From Desulforapulum sp034007745 (lineage in GTDB: Bacteria > Desulfobacterota > Desulfobacteria > Desulfobacterales > Desulfobacteraceae), in assembly GCA_034007745.1 (NCBI GenBank), contig JAVEQI010000005.1, forward strand, positions 1 to 64,000: a stretch of DNA of 64,000 bases, in the 5' to 3' direction. How positions within the stretch are numbered: the stretch's first letter is position 1; each line of letters begins with the position of its first letter. Shown piece after piece: positions 42,290 to 50,698 of the stretch. Both the position numbers and the translations under genes were made by a program. The notes below the pieces were generated by a model. It was not told the DNA's origin. It saw only the letters and a list, made by a program, of their open reading frames with translations, and ran no database searches.

Positions 42290-43678
42290 ATGAAAATACA
42301 AAAGAAAAAGCCGGTTGAACTTGAAATCATCGATCTTGCCTTTGGAGGCAAAGGTCTTGCCAAACCTGATGGTTATCCCATATTTGTGGATCGTACCGTG
42401 CCCGGGGACACGATCACTGCCAGGATTACCAGAAAGAAGAAAAGCTTTGCAGAGGCTCAGCTGGTGTCAATCGAGAAACCTTCCCCCCTCAGGCAGGACC
42501 CTCCCTGTCAGTATGCCAATCATTGCGGAGGCTGCCGTTGGCAGACCCTTGGCTATGAAACCCAGCTTGAATACAAACAGCGCCACGTGGTTGAATCCCT
42601 CGAACACATCGGTCTTTTAAAGGGAATTGAGGTACTGCCGGTGATTCCTTCCAAAAAGATTTTCGAGTTCAGAAACAAAATGGAGTTCTCCTGCACCACC
42701 AGCCGCTGGCTTATGCCCGAAGAGCTTGAAAATCCCGACATTAAAAAAGGATTCGGCCTGGGGCTCCACGTTCCCGGAACCTTTGACCGCATCCTTGACA
42801 TTGACCGCTGTCTTATCCAGCCCGAAATGGGCAACGAGATAATGGAGCATGTGAGACGCTATATCCTGGAATCAGGGGTTCCGGCCTATGGCCTTCGATC
42901 CCACGAGGGGTTCTGGCGTTTTCTAATGCTCAAAAGCTCGACGGCCTTTAACACCTGGATGGTCAATATCGTGACAAAAGAGAAGAACGACGCCCTTCTC
43001 CTTCCCCTTGCCCAAAGCCTTAAGGAGACTTTTCCCTCCATCGTCTCCATCGTAAACAATGTTACGGCCAAAAAGGCCGGTGTCGCAACCGGGGACTATG
43101 AAAAACTCCTCCTGGGTGAACGGTTTATCCGGGAAAAACTCGGCAGGTTCACCTTTGAAATTTCAGCCAACAGCTTTTTCCAGACCAACACCACGGGGGC
43201 GGAACAGCTCTATTCCCTAGTCTCTGAATATGCCGATCTCAAGGGTGACGAAACCGTTGTGGATCTTTATTCAGGTACTGGAACGATTCCCATCTGGTTG
43301 TCCGACCGGGCAAAAAAAGTTATAGGCATCGAAATTGTCGAGAGCGCTGTCCTGGATGCAAGGAAAAATGCCGCCCTGAACAACGTTGAAAATTGTGAGT
43401 TTTTTGTAGGGGATATCAAAGATGTCCTGCCCCGGCTCGATGCCGGCTGTGATGTGATGATCATCGATCCTCCAAGGGCGGGAATGCACAAGGATGTGGT
43501 GGCCCAGGTCATGGCCATTGCACCGCACAGGATTGTTTATGTCTCGTGCAATCCTGCAACCCTTGCCAGGGATCTTGGTATGCTTAAAGAGCGCTATCGG
43601 GTGGTCAAGGTTCAGCCTGTGGATATGTTTCCCCACACCTTTCATATAGAATCTGTAGCTTTGCTTGAAGCTTTATAG
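42290..43678 (+). CDS. rlmD: 23S rRNA (uracil-5)-methyltransferase RlmD/RumA family
   Basis: A 462-residue SAM-dependent rRNA methyltransferase. An N-terminal TRAM domain (about 8-62) binds RNA. The [4Fe-4S] ligands are Cys73, Cys79, Cys82 and Cys174, and the catalytic Cys420 is in SCNP. The SAM domain has DLYSGTGTIP, and DPPRAGMHK is the motif IV. It methylates U1939 in E. coli 23S rRNA; related RlmC/TrmA activities cannot be excluded. The ATG follows CAGGAAACC, a weak site. Confidence 0.9.
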   Translation: MKIQKKKPVELEIIDLAFGGKGLAKPDGYPIFVDRTVPGDTITARITRKKKSFAEAQLVSIEKPSPLRQDPPCQYANHCGGCRWQTLGYETQLEYKQRHVVESLEHIGLLKGIEVLPVIPSKKIFEFRNKMEFSCTTSRWLMPEELENPDIKKGFGLGLHVPGTFDRILDIDRCLIQPEMGNEIMEHVRRYILESGVPAYGLRSHEGFWRFLMLKSSTAFNTWMVNIVTKEKNDALLLPLAQSLKETFPSIVSIVNNVTAKKAGVATGDYEKLLLGERFIREKLGRFTFEISANSFFQTNTTGAEQLYSLVSEYADLKGDETVVDLYSGTGTIPIWLSDRAKKVIGIEIVESAVLDARKNAALNNVENCEFFVGDIKDVLPRLDAGCDVMIIDPPRAGMHKDVVAQVMAIAPHRIVYVSCNPATLARDLGMLKERYRVVKVQPVDMFPHTFHIESVALLEAL

Positions 43679-43764
43679 CTATCCCTTGATTTCTTTTGAA
43701 CTGGAAGGTATTAAACCTGGAATAGAGTGCTTTTTTAAATGTATTATGCTGGGAGAAAAAAGAT

Positions 43765-44658
43765 ATGGAACAAACAAAATTTAGAGTTCTGCTGGCCTAT
43801 GACGGCTCTGAACTTGCCATTGATGCGGCTCGATACGTGGGCATGGTATTTCCGCCCGAGACAACAGAGGTAGTTGTCTTTTACGTGGAGAGCAAGATCC
43901 CCCGTTCTTTCTGGGAAATGGAAAGGGATCTGGATTTCAGGTTTAAAACCCCGGAAATAAGGGCAAGCATGACCGAACGGTACAGACTTGTAAAGGAATG
44001 CATGGACAAGGCCAGGGAGATCTTGGAAGGTAAGGGGTTCCCCCCTGAAGCTATTGTCACCAAGATTCACACCAAGGAGCAGGGTGTAGTGCGTGATATT
44101 GTTCAGGAGTCCCGCCAGGGGTATGATGCTGTCGTGGTAGGTCGAAAGGGGTTCTCACGTCTCAAGGATCTCCTGCTTGGATCTGTGCCCGTGAAACTTC
44201 TTGGAAAAATCAAGAGTATTCCCCTTATCGTCGTGGGAGGTATTCCAAGGCATAAGAATGTTTTGATCGCCTTTGACGGTACCCGTGAGGCGGTCGAGGC
44301 TGTTCGCAGGATGGGTCGTCTCATCAACAGCCAGGGGTGTAAGCTGCTTCTCTGCCACGCATTTAAAACAGGCTCTGCTGTGGAGACGAACGTAAACCTG
44401 AAAGACAACGAGTTTTTCAAGCCTTCTGTCGAGTGCCTCACAAGTGCAGGATTTACAGAAGGACAGCTCACCTGTGAATTCATCTCAAGTGAGGGGGATC
44501 TCACCAATAATATTGTTAAAAGAGCCCAAGAGGGAGGTTATGAAATTATCGTCATTGGACGTCGAAATCTTACCTTCCTGAAACAAATTTTCCATGGCAG
44601 GGTAGGGGACAAGATCTTCCAGGCTGCAGACAACCAGGTGGTCTGGATTGTGCAGTAG
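43765..44658 (+). CDS. Tandem universal stress protein
   Basis: A 297-residue protein with two Usp domains (about 1-150 and 165-297). The first carries the ATP motif GRKGFSRLKDLLLGSVP (G-2x-G-9x-GS variant); in the second the corresponding GRRNLTFLKQIFHGRVG has lost it. Such tandem pairs often have one nucleotide-binding half. GGGAGAAAAAAG lies upstream of the ATG. It precedes the rnf operon by 116 nt with a likely promoter in between, so it is probably a separate unit. The role under stress or redox change is inferred. Confidence 0.9.
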   Translation: MEQTKFRVLLAYDGSELAIDAARYVGMVFPPETTEVVVFYVESKIPRSFWEMERDLDFRFKTPEIRASMTERYRLVKECMDKAREILEGKGFPPEAIVTKIHTKEQGVVRDIVQESRQGYDAVVVGRKGFSRLKDLLLGSVPVKLLGKIKSIPLIVVGGIPRHKNVLIAFDGTREAVEAVRRMGRLINSQGCKLLLCHAFKTGSAVETNVNLKDNEFFKPSVECLTSAGFTEGQLTCEFISSEGDLTNNIVKRAQEGGYEIIVIGRRNLTFLKQIFHGRVGDKIFQAADNQVVWIVQ

Positions 44659-44687
44659 CTTTCAGCAGGAGCCAGGTGAAGATAAAC

Positions 44688-44716
44688 TTGACACTCGTTT
44701 CCATTGCTGATAAAAA
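44688..44716 (+). promoter_or_regulatory. Sigma70-like promoter for the rnf operon
   Basis: A perfect TTGACA (44688-44693) is followed after a 17-nt spacer by TAAAAA (44711-44716), matching TATAAT at four positions. It is 59 nt before the rnfC start. Expected transcription start would be near 44723. Confidence 0.45.
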
Positions 44717-44774
44717 AATTAACTCTTTGTTAACCTATCGACAGATGTAAAATCTGGTGGAGCGAATAAAAATT

Positions 44775-46142
44775 ATGGGCCTTTTCAGTTCAAAAGAATA
44801 CCCTGGAAGGGGGAGTTTCCCCCATGGAATACACCCTCCCGGAAATAAATTTTATTCTGCTGAAGCGCAGGTCGAGGTAGTTCCAGTTCCAGACAAGGTT
44901 GTTCTTCCGCTTTTACAGCATATTGGCGCACCGTGTGAACCTGTTGTGAAACCACGGCAGAAGGTTGTCTGTGGAGAAATGGTTGGTGAGGGACAGTCCT
45001 TTGTCTCTGCCTCCCTTCATTCTCCGGTTGAAGGTGTTGTCAAAAAAATAGGTATGGCCACCCTTCCCAGCGGCCGTCGTCTTCCGACCATTGAGATCAA
45101 AACTGAAGGCGAGCAAAAACCATGCAGCATTCTGTGGGACGAACTTACCAGCCCGGACTGGTCCCTTTCCACCATACCCGATTTTCCGCCGGACGAGATC
45201 TCACGCCTGATCCACGCCGCAGGGATCGTAGGCCTGGGAGGTGCAGCCTTTCCAACCCACGTTAAGGTGATGCCCAACGAGAGGCGTTTAATCGATACCC
45301 TGCTTGTGAACGGGTGTGAATGTGAGCCTTATCTTACCTGCGATTATCGTCTTATGCGAGAAGCTCCCCACGCAATCGTAGCGGGGTCGCTGCTGGCGGG
45401 GAGAGCCGTTTCTGCAAAGGAAATTTACATCTGCATCGAGGACAACAAACCCGAAGCCATAGAGGCTCTGAAGCTTGCCACCAGAAACACCGTGGTCGAG
45501 GTGGCCGTTGTACGTACAAAGTATCCCCAGGGAAGTGAAAAACAGCTGGTAAGGGCGGTCCTTGACCTTGATGTGCCCCTTGGAGGACTTCCTTCAGACG
45601 TGGGTGTTGCCATGAGCAACGTCGGCACCATGGCTGCGGTTGCAAGGGCAGTCCTTAAAGGAGCGCCCCTGACCCACAGGGTCATCAGCGTCACCGGCGG
45701 CGGCGTTGTTACTCCAAAAAACCTCTTTGTCCCCATCGGCATCTCCACGGGTGAACTCATTGATTATTGCGGCGGCCTGACCCTTGATGCAGAAAGAGTT
45801 ATAGCCGGCGGACCCATGATGGGATTTGCCTTTTCAGACCTTACAACCCCCGTGACCAAGGGAACAAGCGGTATCACCATACTCTCCCATGCTGAAATTG
45901 CAAAGGGCGAGGAAACAGCCTGTGTGCGCTGCGGACGCTGTGTAGATGCCTGTCCCATGAAACTTGTTCCCACCCGTCTTGCCATGGCAGCGCGGTACAA
46001 AGACACAGCCCTTGCCCGCCGGTATAATATCAATGCATGTTTTGAATGCGGCAGCTGTACCTATGTCTGTCCCGCCAATATCAAGCTTGTCCAGTTGATT
46101 CGCACGGGAAAGGCCCAGGTAGCGGCAACAAAGAAAAGATAA
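44775..46142 (+). CDS. rnfC: Rnf complex subunit RnfC
   Basis: A 455-residue iron-sulfur and NADH-binding subunit of the ferredoxin:NAD oxidoreductase. The C-terminal clusters are CVRCGRCVDACP and CFECGSCTYVCP, each ending in Pro, for two [4Fe-4S]. The N-terminal glycine-rich segment LGGAAFPTHVK and flavin/NADH domain resemble NuoF/NqrA. The ATG at 44775 was preferred over an upstream GTG, since GGAG lies nearby. It opens the rnfCDGEAB gene cluster, the same order as in Acetobacterium-type Rnf. Confidence 0.95.
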   Translation: MGLFSSKEYPGRGSFPHGIHPPGNKFYSAEAQVEVVPVPDKVVLPLLQHIGAPCEPVVKPRQKVVCGEMVGEGQSFVSASLHSPVEGVVKKIGMATLPSGRRLPTIEIKTEGEQKPCSILWDELTSPDWSLSTIPDFPPDEISRLIHAAGIVGLGGAAFPTHVKVMPNERRLIDTLLVNGCECEPYLTCDYRLMREAPHAIVAGSLLAGRAVSAKEIYICIEDNKPEAIEALKLATRNTVVEVAVVRTKYPQGSEKQLVRAVLDLDVPLGGLPSDVGVAMSNVGTMAAVARAVLKGAPLTHRVISVTGGGVVTPKNLFVPIGISTGELIDYCGGLTLDAERVIAGGPMMGFAFSDLTTPVTKGTSGITILSHAEIAKGEETACVRCGRCVDACPMKLVPTRLAMAARYKDTALARRYNINACFECGSCTYVCPANIKLVQLIRTGKAQVAATKKR

Positions 46143-46154
46143 GGAGCCAGATCA

Positions 46155-47141
46155 TTGTCAAATTTAAGTGAAACAACGGAAACGGCGGCCCAGGGTCCAA
46201 CCCTGAATGTGGCTCCTTCTCCCCACGTATCCGACAACACCTTTACCACACAGCGGATGATGACCGATGTTCTTATCGGGCTCACCCCCCTTGTGGCAAT
46301 GTCGGTGTTCATGTTCAGGTGGCTTGCGGTTCAGCAGGTTGCCATCTGCGTTATAAGCTGCCTTGCGGCCGAGGCGATCTTTGTCCGGATGCGCGGCAAG
46401 AGAATCACCCTCATGGACTGTTCGGCAGCGGTCACAGGAATCATCCTGGCCCTCTCCCTTCCCGCCACTGCCCCCTGGTTTGTAGGAGCCCTTGCCTCGG
46501 TTATTGCCATGGGCATCGGCAAGATTTTGTTTGGAGGGCTTGGCATGAACATCTTTAACCCGGCAATGGTCGGAAGAGCCTTTGTGATGATCGCCTTTGC
46601 AAGCCTTATGGGTGCCGGGGCCTATGAGAATTCAGCGTCATCCATTGATGCGCTCTCCCAGGCAACCCCCCTCAATCTCCTCAAGGGCAGCGGAGTTACC
46701 ACATCGACCTTTGATCTGTTCTTCGGGTTTACCAATGGTTCCATTGGGGAAACAAGTGCCCTTGCCGCCATCATCGGCGGTCTGTTTTTGTGCATCAGAC
46801 GCACGGCCTCCTGGGAGATCCCGGTGGGGGTTATTGCCTGTGTGGGGGTGATAGCAGGTTTTGCAGATCTTTCAGCCGGAGCTGGCGGCCAACTTTTCCT
46901 TCATCACATCTTTGGGGGAGCCCTTTTGTTCGGCGCTTTTTTCATTGCTACAGACCCCGTAACTTCCCCACTGACGCCCAGGGGTAAATTTATCTTTGGT
47001 GCGGGCACAGGTTTCTTTATCATGGTCATAAGGCTGTTCAGCGGATATCCAGAAGGAGTTATGTTTGCCATCCTTCTCATGAATGCCGTGACCCCCCTTA
47101 TTAATCGGTGGACAATTCCACGTCCCCTGGGAGATGCCTGA
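46155..47141 (+). CDS. rnfD: Rnf complex subunit RnfD
   Basis: A 328-residue membrane subunit with about nine helices that carries a covalent FMN. The FMN-Thr motif, SGAT in most RnfD/NqrB proteins, is SQAT here (Thr171). The start is TTG with AAGGAG 8 nt upstream; no ATG gives the same N-terminus. It follows rnfC by 12 nt and overlaps the upstream in-frame ATG of rnfG. It is part of the sodium- or proton-pumping core. Confidence 0.95.
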   Translation: MSNLSETTETAAQGPTLNVAPSPHVSDNTFTTQRMMTDVLIGLTPLVAMSVFMFRWLAVQQVAICVISCLAAEAIFVRMRGKRITLMDCSAAVTGIILALSLPATAPWFVGALASVIAMGIGKILFGGLGMNIFNPAMVGRAFVMIAFASLMGAGAYENSASSIDALSQATPLNLLKGSGVTTSTFDLFFGFTNGSIGETSALAAIIGGLFLCIRRTASWEIPVGVIACVGVIAGFADLSAGAGGQLFLHHIFGGALLFGAFFIATDPVTSPLTPRGKFIFGAGTGFFIMVIRLFSGYPEGVMFAILLMNAVTPLINRWTIPRPLGDA

Positions 47142-47142
47142 T

Positions 47143-47796
47143 ATGAAATCTATTTTTGAAACCAACCTTGGTCAGGCCTGGCTTGTGCTGCTTCTGGCAA
47201 TAATATTCGGCTCATCTCTTGCCGGAGTCCAGGCAGCCCTTGGTCCCAGGATCGAAGAAAATAAGTTAAGAGAGACCCTGGAAAAGGTGCCGGTTGTAAT
47301 CCTTGGTCAGACGGCGGTAGACGAGCTTCAAGCCAAAGAGCAAACCCTTACAATCTTACCCAACACCGTTTCTGTGACCAGGCAGGGGGTGACAAAGTTT
47401 TACACCCTGTACCGGGCCGACTTTGCTGACGGCACCACGGCGGGATGGGTTGCCAAGACCTCGGGCCAGGGCTACGCCGACAGGATAGAACTTCTGGTAG
47501 GCATGGATCAGAATGCTGAAAAGGTTACCGGACTCTTTATCTTGGACCAGAAGGAGACTCCTGGACTTGGCAACAAGATAGTCGAGGATGCCTGGCGTGA
47601 CCAGTATAGCGGCAAGTCCACTGCCACGCCTTTTACCGTGGTCAAGCTCCCCAGGGGCGGAGAAAATGAGATCGACGCCATCTCAGGTGCCACCATCTCT
47701 TCTGATGCCGTGACAAACCTGGTAAACCAGGCGGTTTCAGACCTGAAACCCCGGGTGGCTGAACTAAAAACACCCGAACCTAAGGGGGTCAACTAA
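47143..47796 (+). CDS. rnfG: Rnf complex subunit RnfG
   Basis: A 217-residue subunit with one N-terminal membrane helix (AWLVLLLAIIFGSSLAGV) and a periplasmic FMN-binding domain. The covalent-FMN motif is SGATISSDAVTN, with Thr in SGAT as expected for RnfG/NqrC. The ATG at 47143 has GGGAG 9 nt upstream; an ATG at 47134 overlaps the end of rnfD. Its stop overlaps the rnfE start by one nucleotide (TAATG). Confidence 0.94.
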   Translation: MKSIFETNLGQAWLVLLLAIIFGSSLAGVQAALGPRIEENKLRETLEKVPVVILGQTAVDELQAKEQTLTILPNTVSVTRQGVTKFYTLYRADFADGTTAGWVAKTSGQGYADRIELLVGMDQNAEKVTGLFILDQKETPGLGNKIVEDAWRDQYSGKSTATPFTVVKLPRGGENEIDAISGATISSDAVTNLVNQAVSDLKPRVAELKTPEPKGVN

Positions 47797-48413
47797 TGCC
47801 AGATCAACCCACCGCCTCCGAGCGGTTCCTACAGGGCATCCTGCCGGAAAACCCAGTTTATCGTCAGCTCCTGGGACTATGTCCCACCCTTGCCGTTACA
47901 AACGGCATGCAGCCCGCCATCACCATGGCCGTATCCGTGGCCTTTGTGCTTGTGTGTGCCAACCTTGTGATCAGCCTGATCCGGAACCTCTTAAAGCCTC
48001 ATCTGCGGATCGTCATTTTCACCCTGACCATTGCCACATTTGTGACCATTGCCGACAAGGTCCTTGCCGCCTATCTCTACCAGATGAGCAAAACCCTTGG
48101 GCCCTATATTCCGCTGATCATTGTAAACTGCATCATCATTTGCCGATGTGAGGTGTGTGCCTCTAAACAGTCGCCGTTCATCGCAGTGTCCGACGCCCTG
48201 GGTCAGTCCATCGGGTTCGGCCTTGCCCTTTCAAGCATTGCGGCAGTCAGGGAAATCCTTGGGACCGGCGGGCTTTTCGGGGTCCAACTTCTGCCTGCTG
48301 CATGGCCTGACTGGGTCATTATGGTACTTCCTCCGGGGGCTTTCATCACCCTGGGACTGCTGCTTGGATTTGTCAACTGGCTGTCCATGCGTAAAAAAGG
48401 AGGACGTATATGA
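47796..48413 (+). CDS. rnfE: Rnf complex subunit RnfE
   Basis: A 205-residue integral membrane subunit with six helices, paralogous to RnfA. It carries the half-motif Cys of the NqrD/RnfE family (VNCIIICRCEVCA) that shares an iron-sulfur site with RnfA. The start overlaps the rnfG stop, and the stop overlaps the rnfA start (ATGA), indicating tight coupling. Confidence 0.95.
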   Translation: MPDQPTASERFLQGILPENPVYRQLLGLCPTLAVTNGMQPAITMAVSVAFVLVCANLVISLIRNLLKPHLRIVIFTLTIATFVTIADKVLAAYLYQMSKTLGPYIPLIIVNCIIICRCEVCASKQSPFIAVSDALGQSIGFGLALSSIAAVREILGTGGLFGVQLLPAAWPDWVIMVLPPGAFITLGLLLGFVNWLSMRKKGGRI

Positions 48414-49195
48414 ACTATCTTGTGGATATTATTCTGATCGCCCTCAGTGCTGCGGTTATCAACAACTTTGTACTGTACTATTTCGTGGGTATCTGCCCGT
48501 TCATCGGTGTGTCAAGACGGGTGGATATGGCCTTTGGCATGGGATGTGCTGTTACCTTTGTAATCAGCATTGCAGCCTTTCTAAGCTGGACCATTACCAC
48601 CATGGTGTTGATTCCCGGCGCCCCTTTGTCTTCATTTATCGGTGGTTTTTTCATGTCAAAAGAGGCTGCCGCAACAATTGATCTCACCGTTTTAAGTTAC
48701 ATTGTCTACATATTTTCCATCTCATCTTCGGTTCAGTTTGTGGAGATGTATGTAAGGAAATTTTTCCCGGCCCTTTACAAGTCATTTGGCGTGTTTCTTC
48801 CTTTGATCACCACCAACTGTGCCATTCTCTTTGCCTGTCTGACCATCATGAGCAACGTGGTGGGAGTCGAAAATCCCGCAGATGTCTGGGACCTTGGCAA
48901 ATCCCTTATCCTGGCGCTCTTTGGCGGAATCGGCTTTACCATCGCGATTGTGATCATGTCCGGCATTCGTGAAGATCTCGATATTTGCGATGTCCCGAAA
49001 CCGTTCAAGGGAGCTGCTATCACCCTTGTGATCGGCGGCATTCTGGCCCTTGCCTTCATGGGCTTTACCGGAGTTGACTCAGGCTTGAGAAAGGCAATGA
49101 CCAGGGTTCCGGAGACAGCCATTGTTGTTTCCACACAACCTTCTGCTCACACGGCTATGATAGATGAATTCATCCGGGGAGATATGAATAAATGA
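48410..49195 (+). CDS. rnfA: Rnf complex subunit RnfA with C-terminal extension
   Basis: A 261-residue membrane subunit, homologous to NqrE/RsxA (193 residues in E. coli). The core is recognisable: VINNFVLYYFVGICPFIGVS, FLPLITTNCAILFACL and IREDLDICDVPKPFKG. It carries an extra loop of about 20 residues after the second helix (PGAPLSSFIGGFFMSKEAAA) and a C-terminal tail of about 40 residues after the last helix (from SGLRKAMTRVPETA). It overlaps both rnfE and rnfB by 4 nt. It partners RnfE in the membrane iron-sulfur site. Confidence 0.95.
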   Translation: MNYLVDIILIALSAAVINNFVLYYFVGICPFIGVSRRVDMAFGMGCAVTFVISIAAFLSWTITTMVLIPGAPLSSFIGGFFMSKEAAATIDLTVLSYIVYIFSISSSVQFVEMYVRKFFPALYKSFGVFLPLITTNCAILFACLTIMSNVVGVENPADVWDLGKSLILALFGGIGFTIAIVIMSGIREDLDICDVPKPFKGAAITLVIGGILALAFMGFTGVDSGLRKAMTRVPETAIVVSTQPSAHTAMIDEFIRGDMNK

Positions 49196-50010
49196 TTGAG
49201 ATAACCATAGGCATTGCCGCAGGCACCATGCTTGGCATGGCAGTGATTATGTCATACATACTCGGCTGGGCTAACAAGAAATTCCGGGTCGAGGTGGATC
49301 CAAGAGTCGAGTCTGTTCTCGAAATTCTTCCCGGAGCCAACTGCGGGGGGTGCAGCTATCTTGGATGCAGTGAATATGCCGTTGCCGTAGCAACGGACAA
49401 TGCACCGGTTAATCGATGCCCCGTGGGCGGTGAGAGCTGTGCCCTTGCCATTGCCAAGATCATGGGTGTTGAGGCTGGAGCAATCATTCCCCACCGTGCA
49501 ATTGTCCATTGCGGAGCAAAGAAAGAAGATCGACTGGGCAGAACCGAATACAGGGGTGAACACCTATGCGCTGCCGCAACCCTTGTGGCCGGCGTCCAGG
49601 GATGTACATTCGGTTGTCTTGGGTTTGGCGACTGCGTTGACTCCTGCAAGTACGACGCCATCCATGTGATAGACGGCCTCGCCGTTGTGGATTATGACAA
49701 CTGCATCGGATGCGGAGCCTGTGTCAAGGCCTGCCCCAGAGCAATTATTACCATGACAGATTTCCATGAGCCTCAGATTCCAACAGTTAAGTGTTCCAAC
49801 AGGGACAAGGGAAAAGATGTGACATCTGTGTGTAATCGAGGCTGTATCGGCTGCAGGATCTGCGCAAAGACGGCTCCCGATCTGTTTGTGATGAACGGCA
49901 ATATAGCCGTTGCAAATCACGAAGAGTACCGTGAAGAGATGGGTGCCAGTGCTTTGGAGGCCATTGAAAAATGTCCTAAGGATTGTATTGGGTATATCGG
50001 TATGAATTAG
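49192..50010 (+). CDS. rnfB: Rnf complex subunit RnfB
   Basis: A 272-residue iron-sulfur subunit that takes electrons from ferredoxin. One N-terminal membrane anchor is followed by the GANCGGCSYLGC cluster domain, then a ferredoxin domain CIGCGACVKACPRA, an extra CNRGCIGCRICAKTAP cluster, and a final Cys pair (CPKDC). It ends the six-gene operon. A palindromic terminator follows 43 nt after the stop. Confidence 0.95.
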   Translation: MIEITIGIAAGTMLGMAVIMSYILGWANKKFRVEVDPRVESVLEILPGANCGGCSYLGCSEYAVAVATDNAPVNRCPVGGESCALAIAKIMGVEAGAIIPHRAIVHCGAKKEDRLGRTEYRGEHLCAAATLVAGVQGCTFGCLGFGDCVDSCKYDAIHVIDGLAVVDYDNCIGCGACVKACPRAIITMTDFHEPQIPTVKCSNRDKGKDVTSVCNRGCIGCRICAKTAPDLFVMNGNIAVANHEEYREEMGASALEAIEKCPKDCIGYIGMN

Positions 50011-50052
50011 TGGGTTGTACATGTTTGTTTGAATTTTGCTGCAAACTAATAA

Positions 50053-50089
50053 AAAGGTCGTCCGCGGATAATGTCCATGGGCGACCTTT
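50053..50089. terminator. Bidirectional terminator between rnfB and the ACT gene
   Basis: AAAGGTCGTCC (50053-50063) and GGGCGACCTTT (50079-50089) form an 11-bp stem with one G.T pair and a 15-nt loop. The plus strand continues with CTTGTTC. The minus strand continues with TTTTTATTAG, so it best terminates the minus-strand unit. Confidence 0.75.
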
Positions 50090-50151
50090 CTTGTTCGGTT
50101 CGTTAGGACCGCAAATTTAATAAGTTGAAGGGACTCTATTCTTCTTTTTTA

Positions 50152-50583
50152 TCAGAGGCTATAGACATCCTCGCCCTTTATTACCTTGATGGTGTTCTGG
50201 GCTAGAATCTCAATGGCCTTGTCAATGTTATCGAATCTGAAGATCATTATGGCGTTTTTACCATGGGGATTGGCAAATGCATACATATACTCAACATTGA
50301 TCCCTTCCCTTGTGAGGGGATCAAGGACCTGGTTGAGACCGCCTGGATTATCATCTACCTCAACGGCGATAACGTCTGTTTTTCCCACGGTGAACCCCTC
50401 ATCCTTGAGGACCTTTTCAGCCTTTTGATTGTCGTTGACAATCAGCCTCAGAATACCAAAATCAGTGGTGTCGGCAAGGGAAAGTGCCCTGATGTTGACA
50501 TTTGCATCCCTCAGGGTTGCGGTAACTTCCGCAAGGCGTCCCGCTTTGTTTTCAAGAAATATTGATATTTGTTCGGCTCGCAT
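50152..50583 (-). CDS. Tandem ACT-domain protein
   Basis: A 143-residue protein made of two ACT repeats (about 1-70, ISIFLENKAGRLAEVTATLRDANVNIRALS, and 72-143, AVEVDDNPGGLNQVLDPLTREGINVEYMY). ACT domains bind amino acids as regulators. It stands downstream of a phenylacetate-CoA ligase, which is a recurrent pairing in anaerobes, where it may sense an aromatic amino acid. AGGAGAAAA precedes the ATG. Confidence 0.88.
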   Translation of the reverse strand: MRAEQISIFLENKAGRLAEVTATLRDANVNIRALSLADTTDFGILRLIVNDNQKAEKVLKDEGFTVGKTDVIAVEVDDNPGGLNQVLDPLTREGINVEYMYAFANPHGKNAIMIFRFDNIDKAIEILAQNTIKVIKGEDVYSL

Positions 50584-50603
50584 ATTAATTTTCTCCTTGT
50601 TTG

Positions 50604-50662
50604 TTTTATATGAAACAGCTTTTAGCTGTTAGCTAAATGCTAACGGTTAACAGCTATCGTTG
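50604..50662 (-). repeat. Heptad-repeat element, family A (copy 5)
   Basis: Plus-strand heptads ACAGCTT, TTAGCTG, TTAGCTA, AATGCTA, ACGGTTA, ACAGCTA follow TTATATGAAACAG and end TCGTTG. Read on the minus strand it begins CAACGATAGC and ends AAAAGCTGTTTCATATAAAA, matching the family A ends. It lies between paaK and the ACT gene. Confidence 0.8.
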
Positions 50663-50698
50663 TATCTGGATGCATACCTCGCTCCGGCCATGTGCCGG

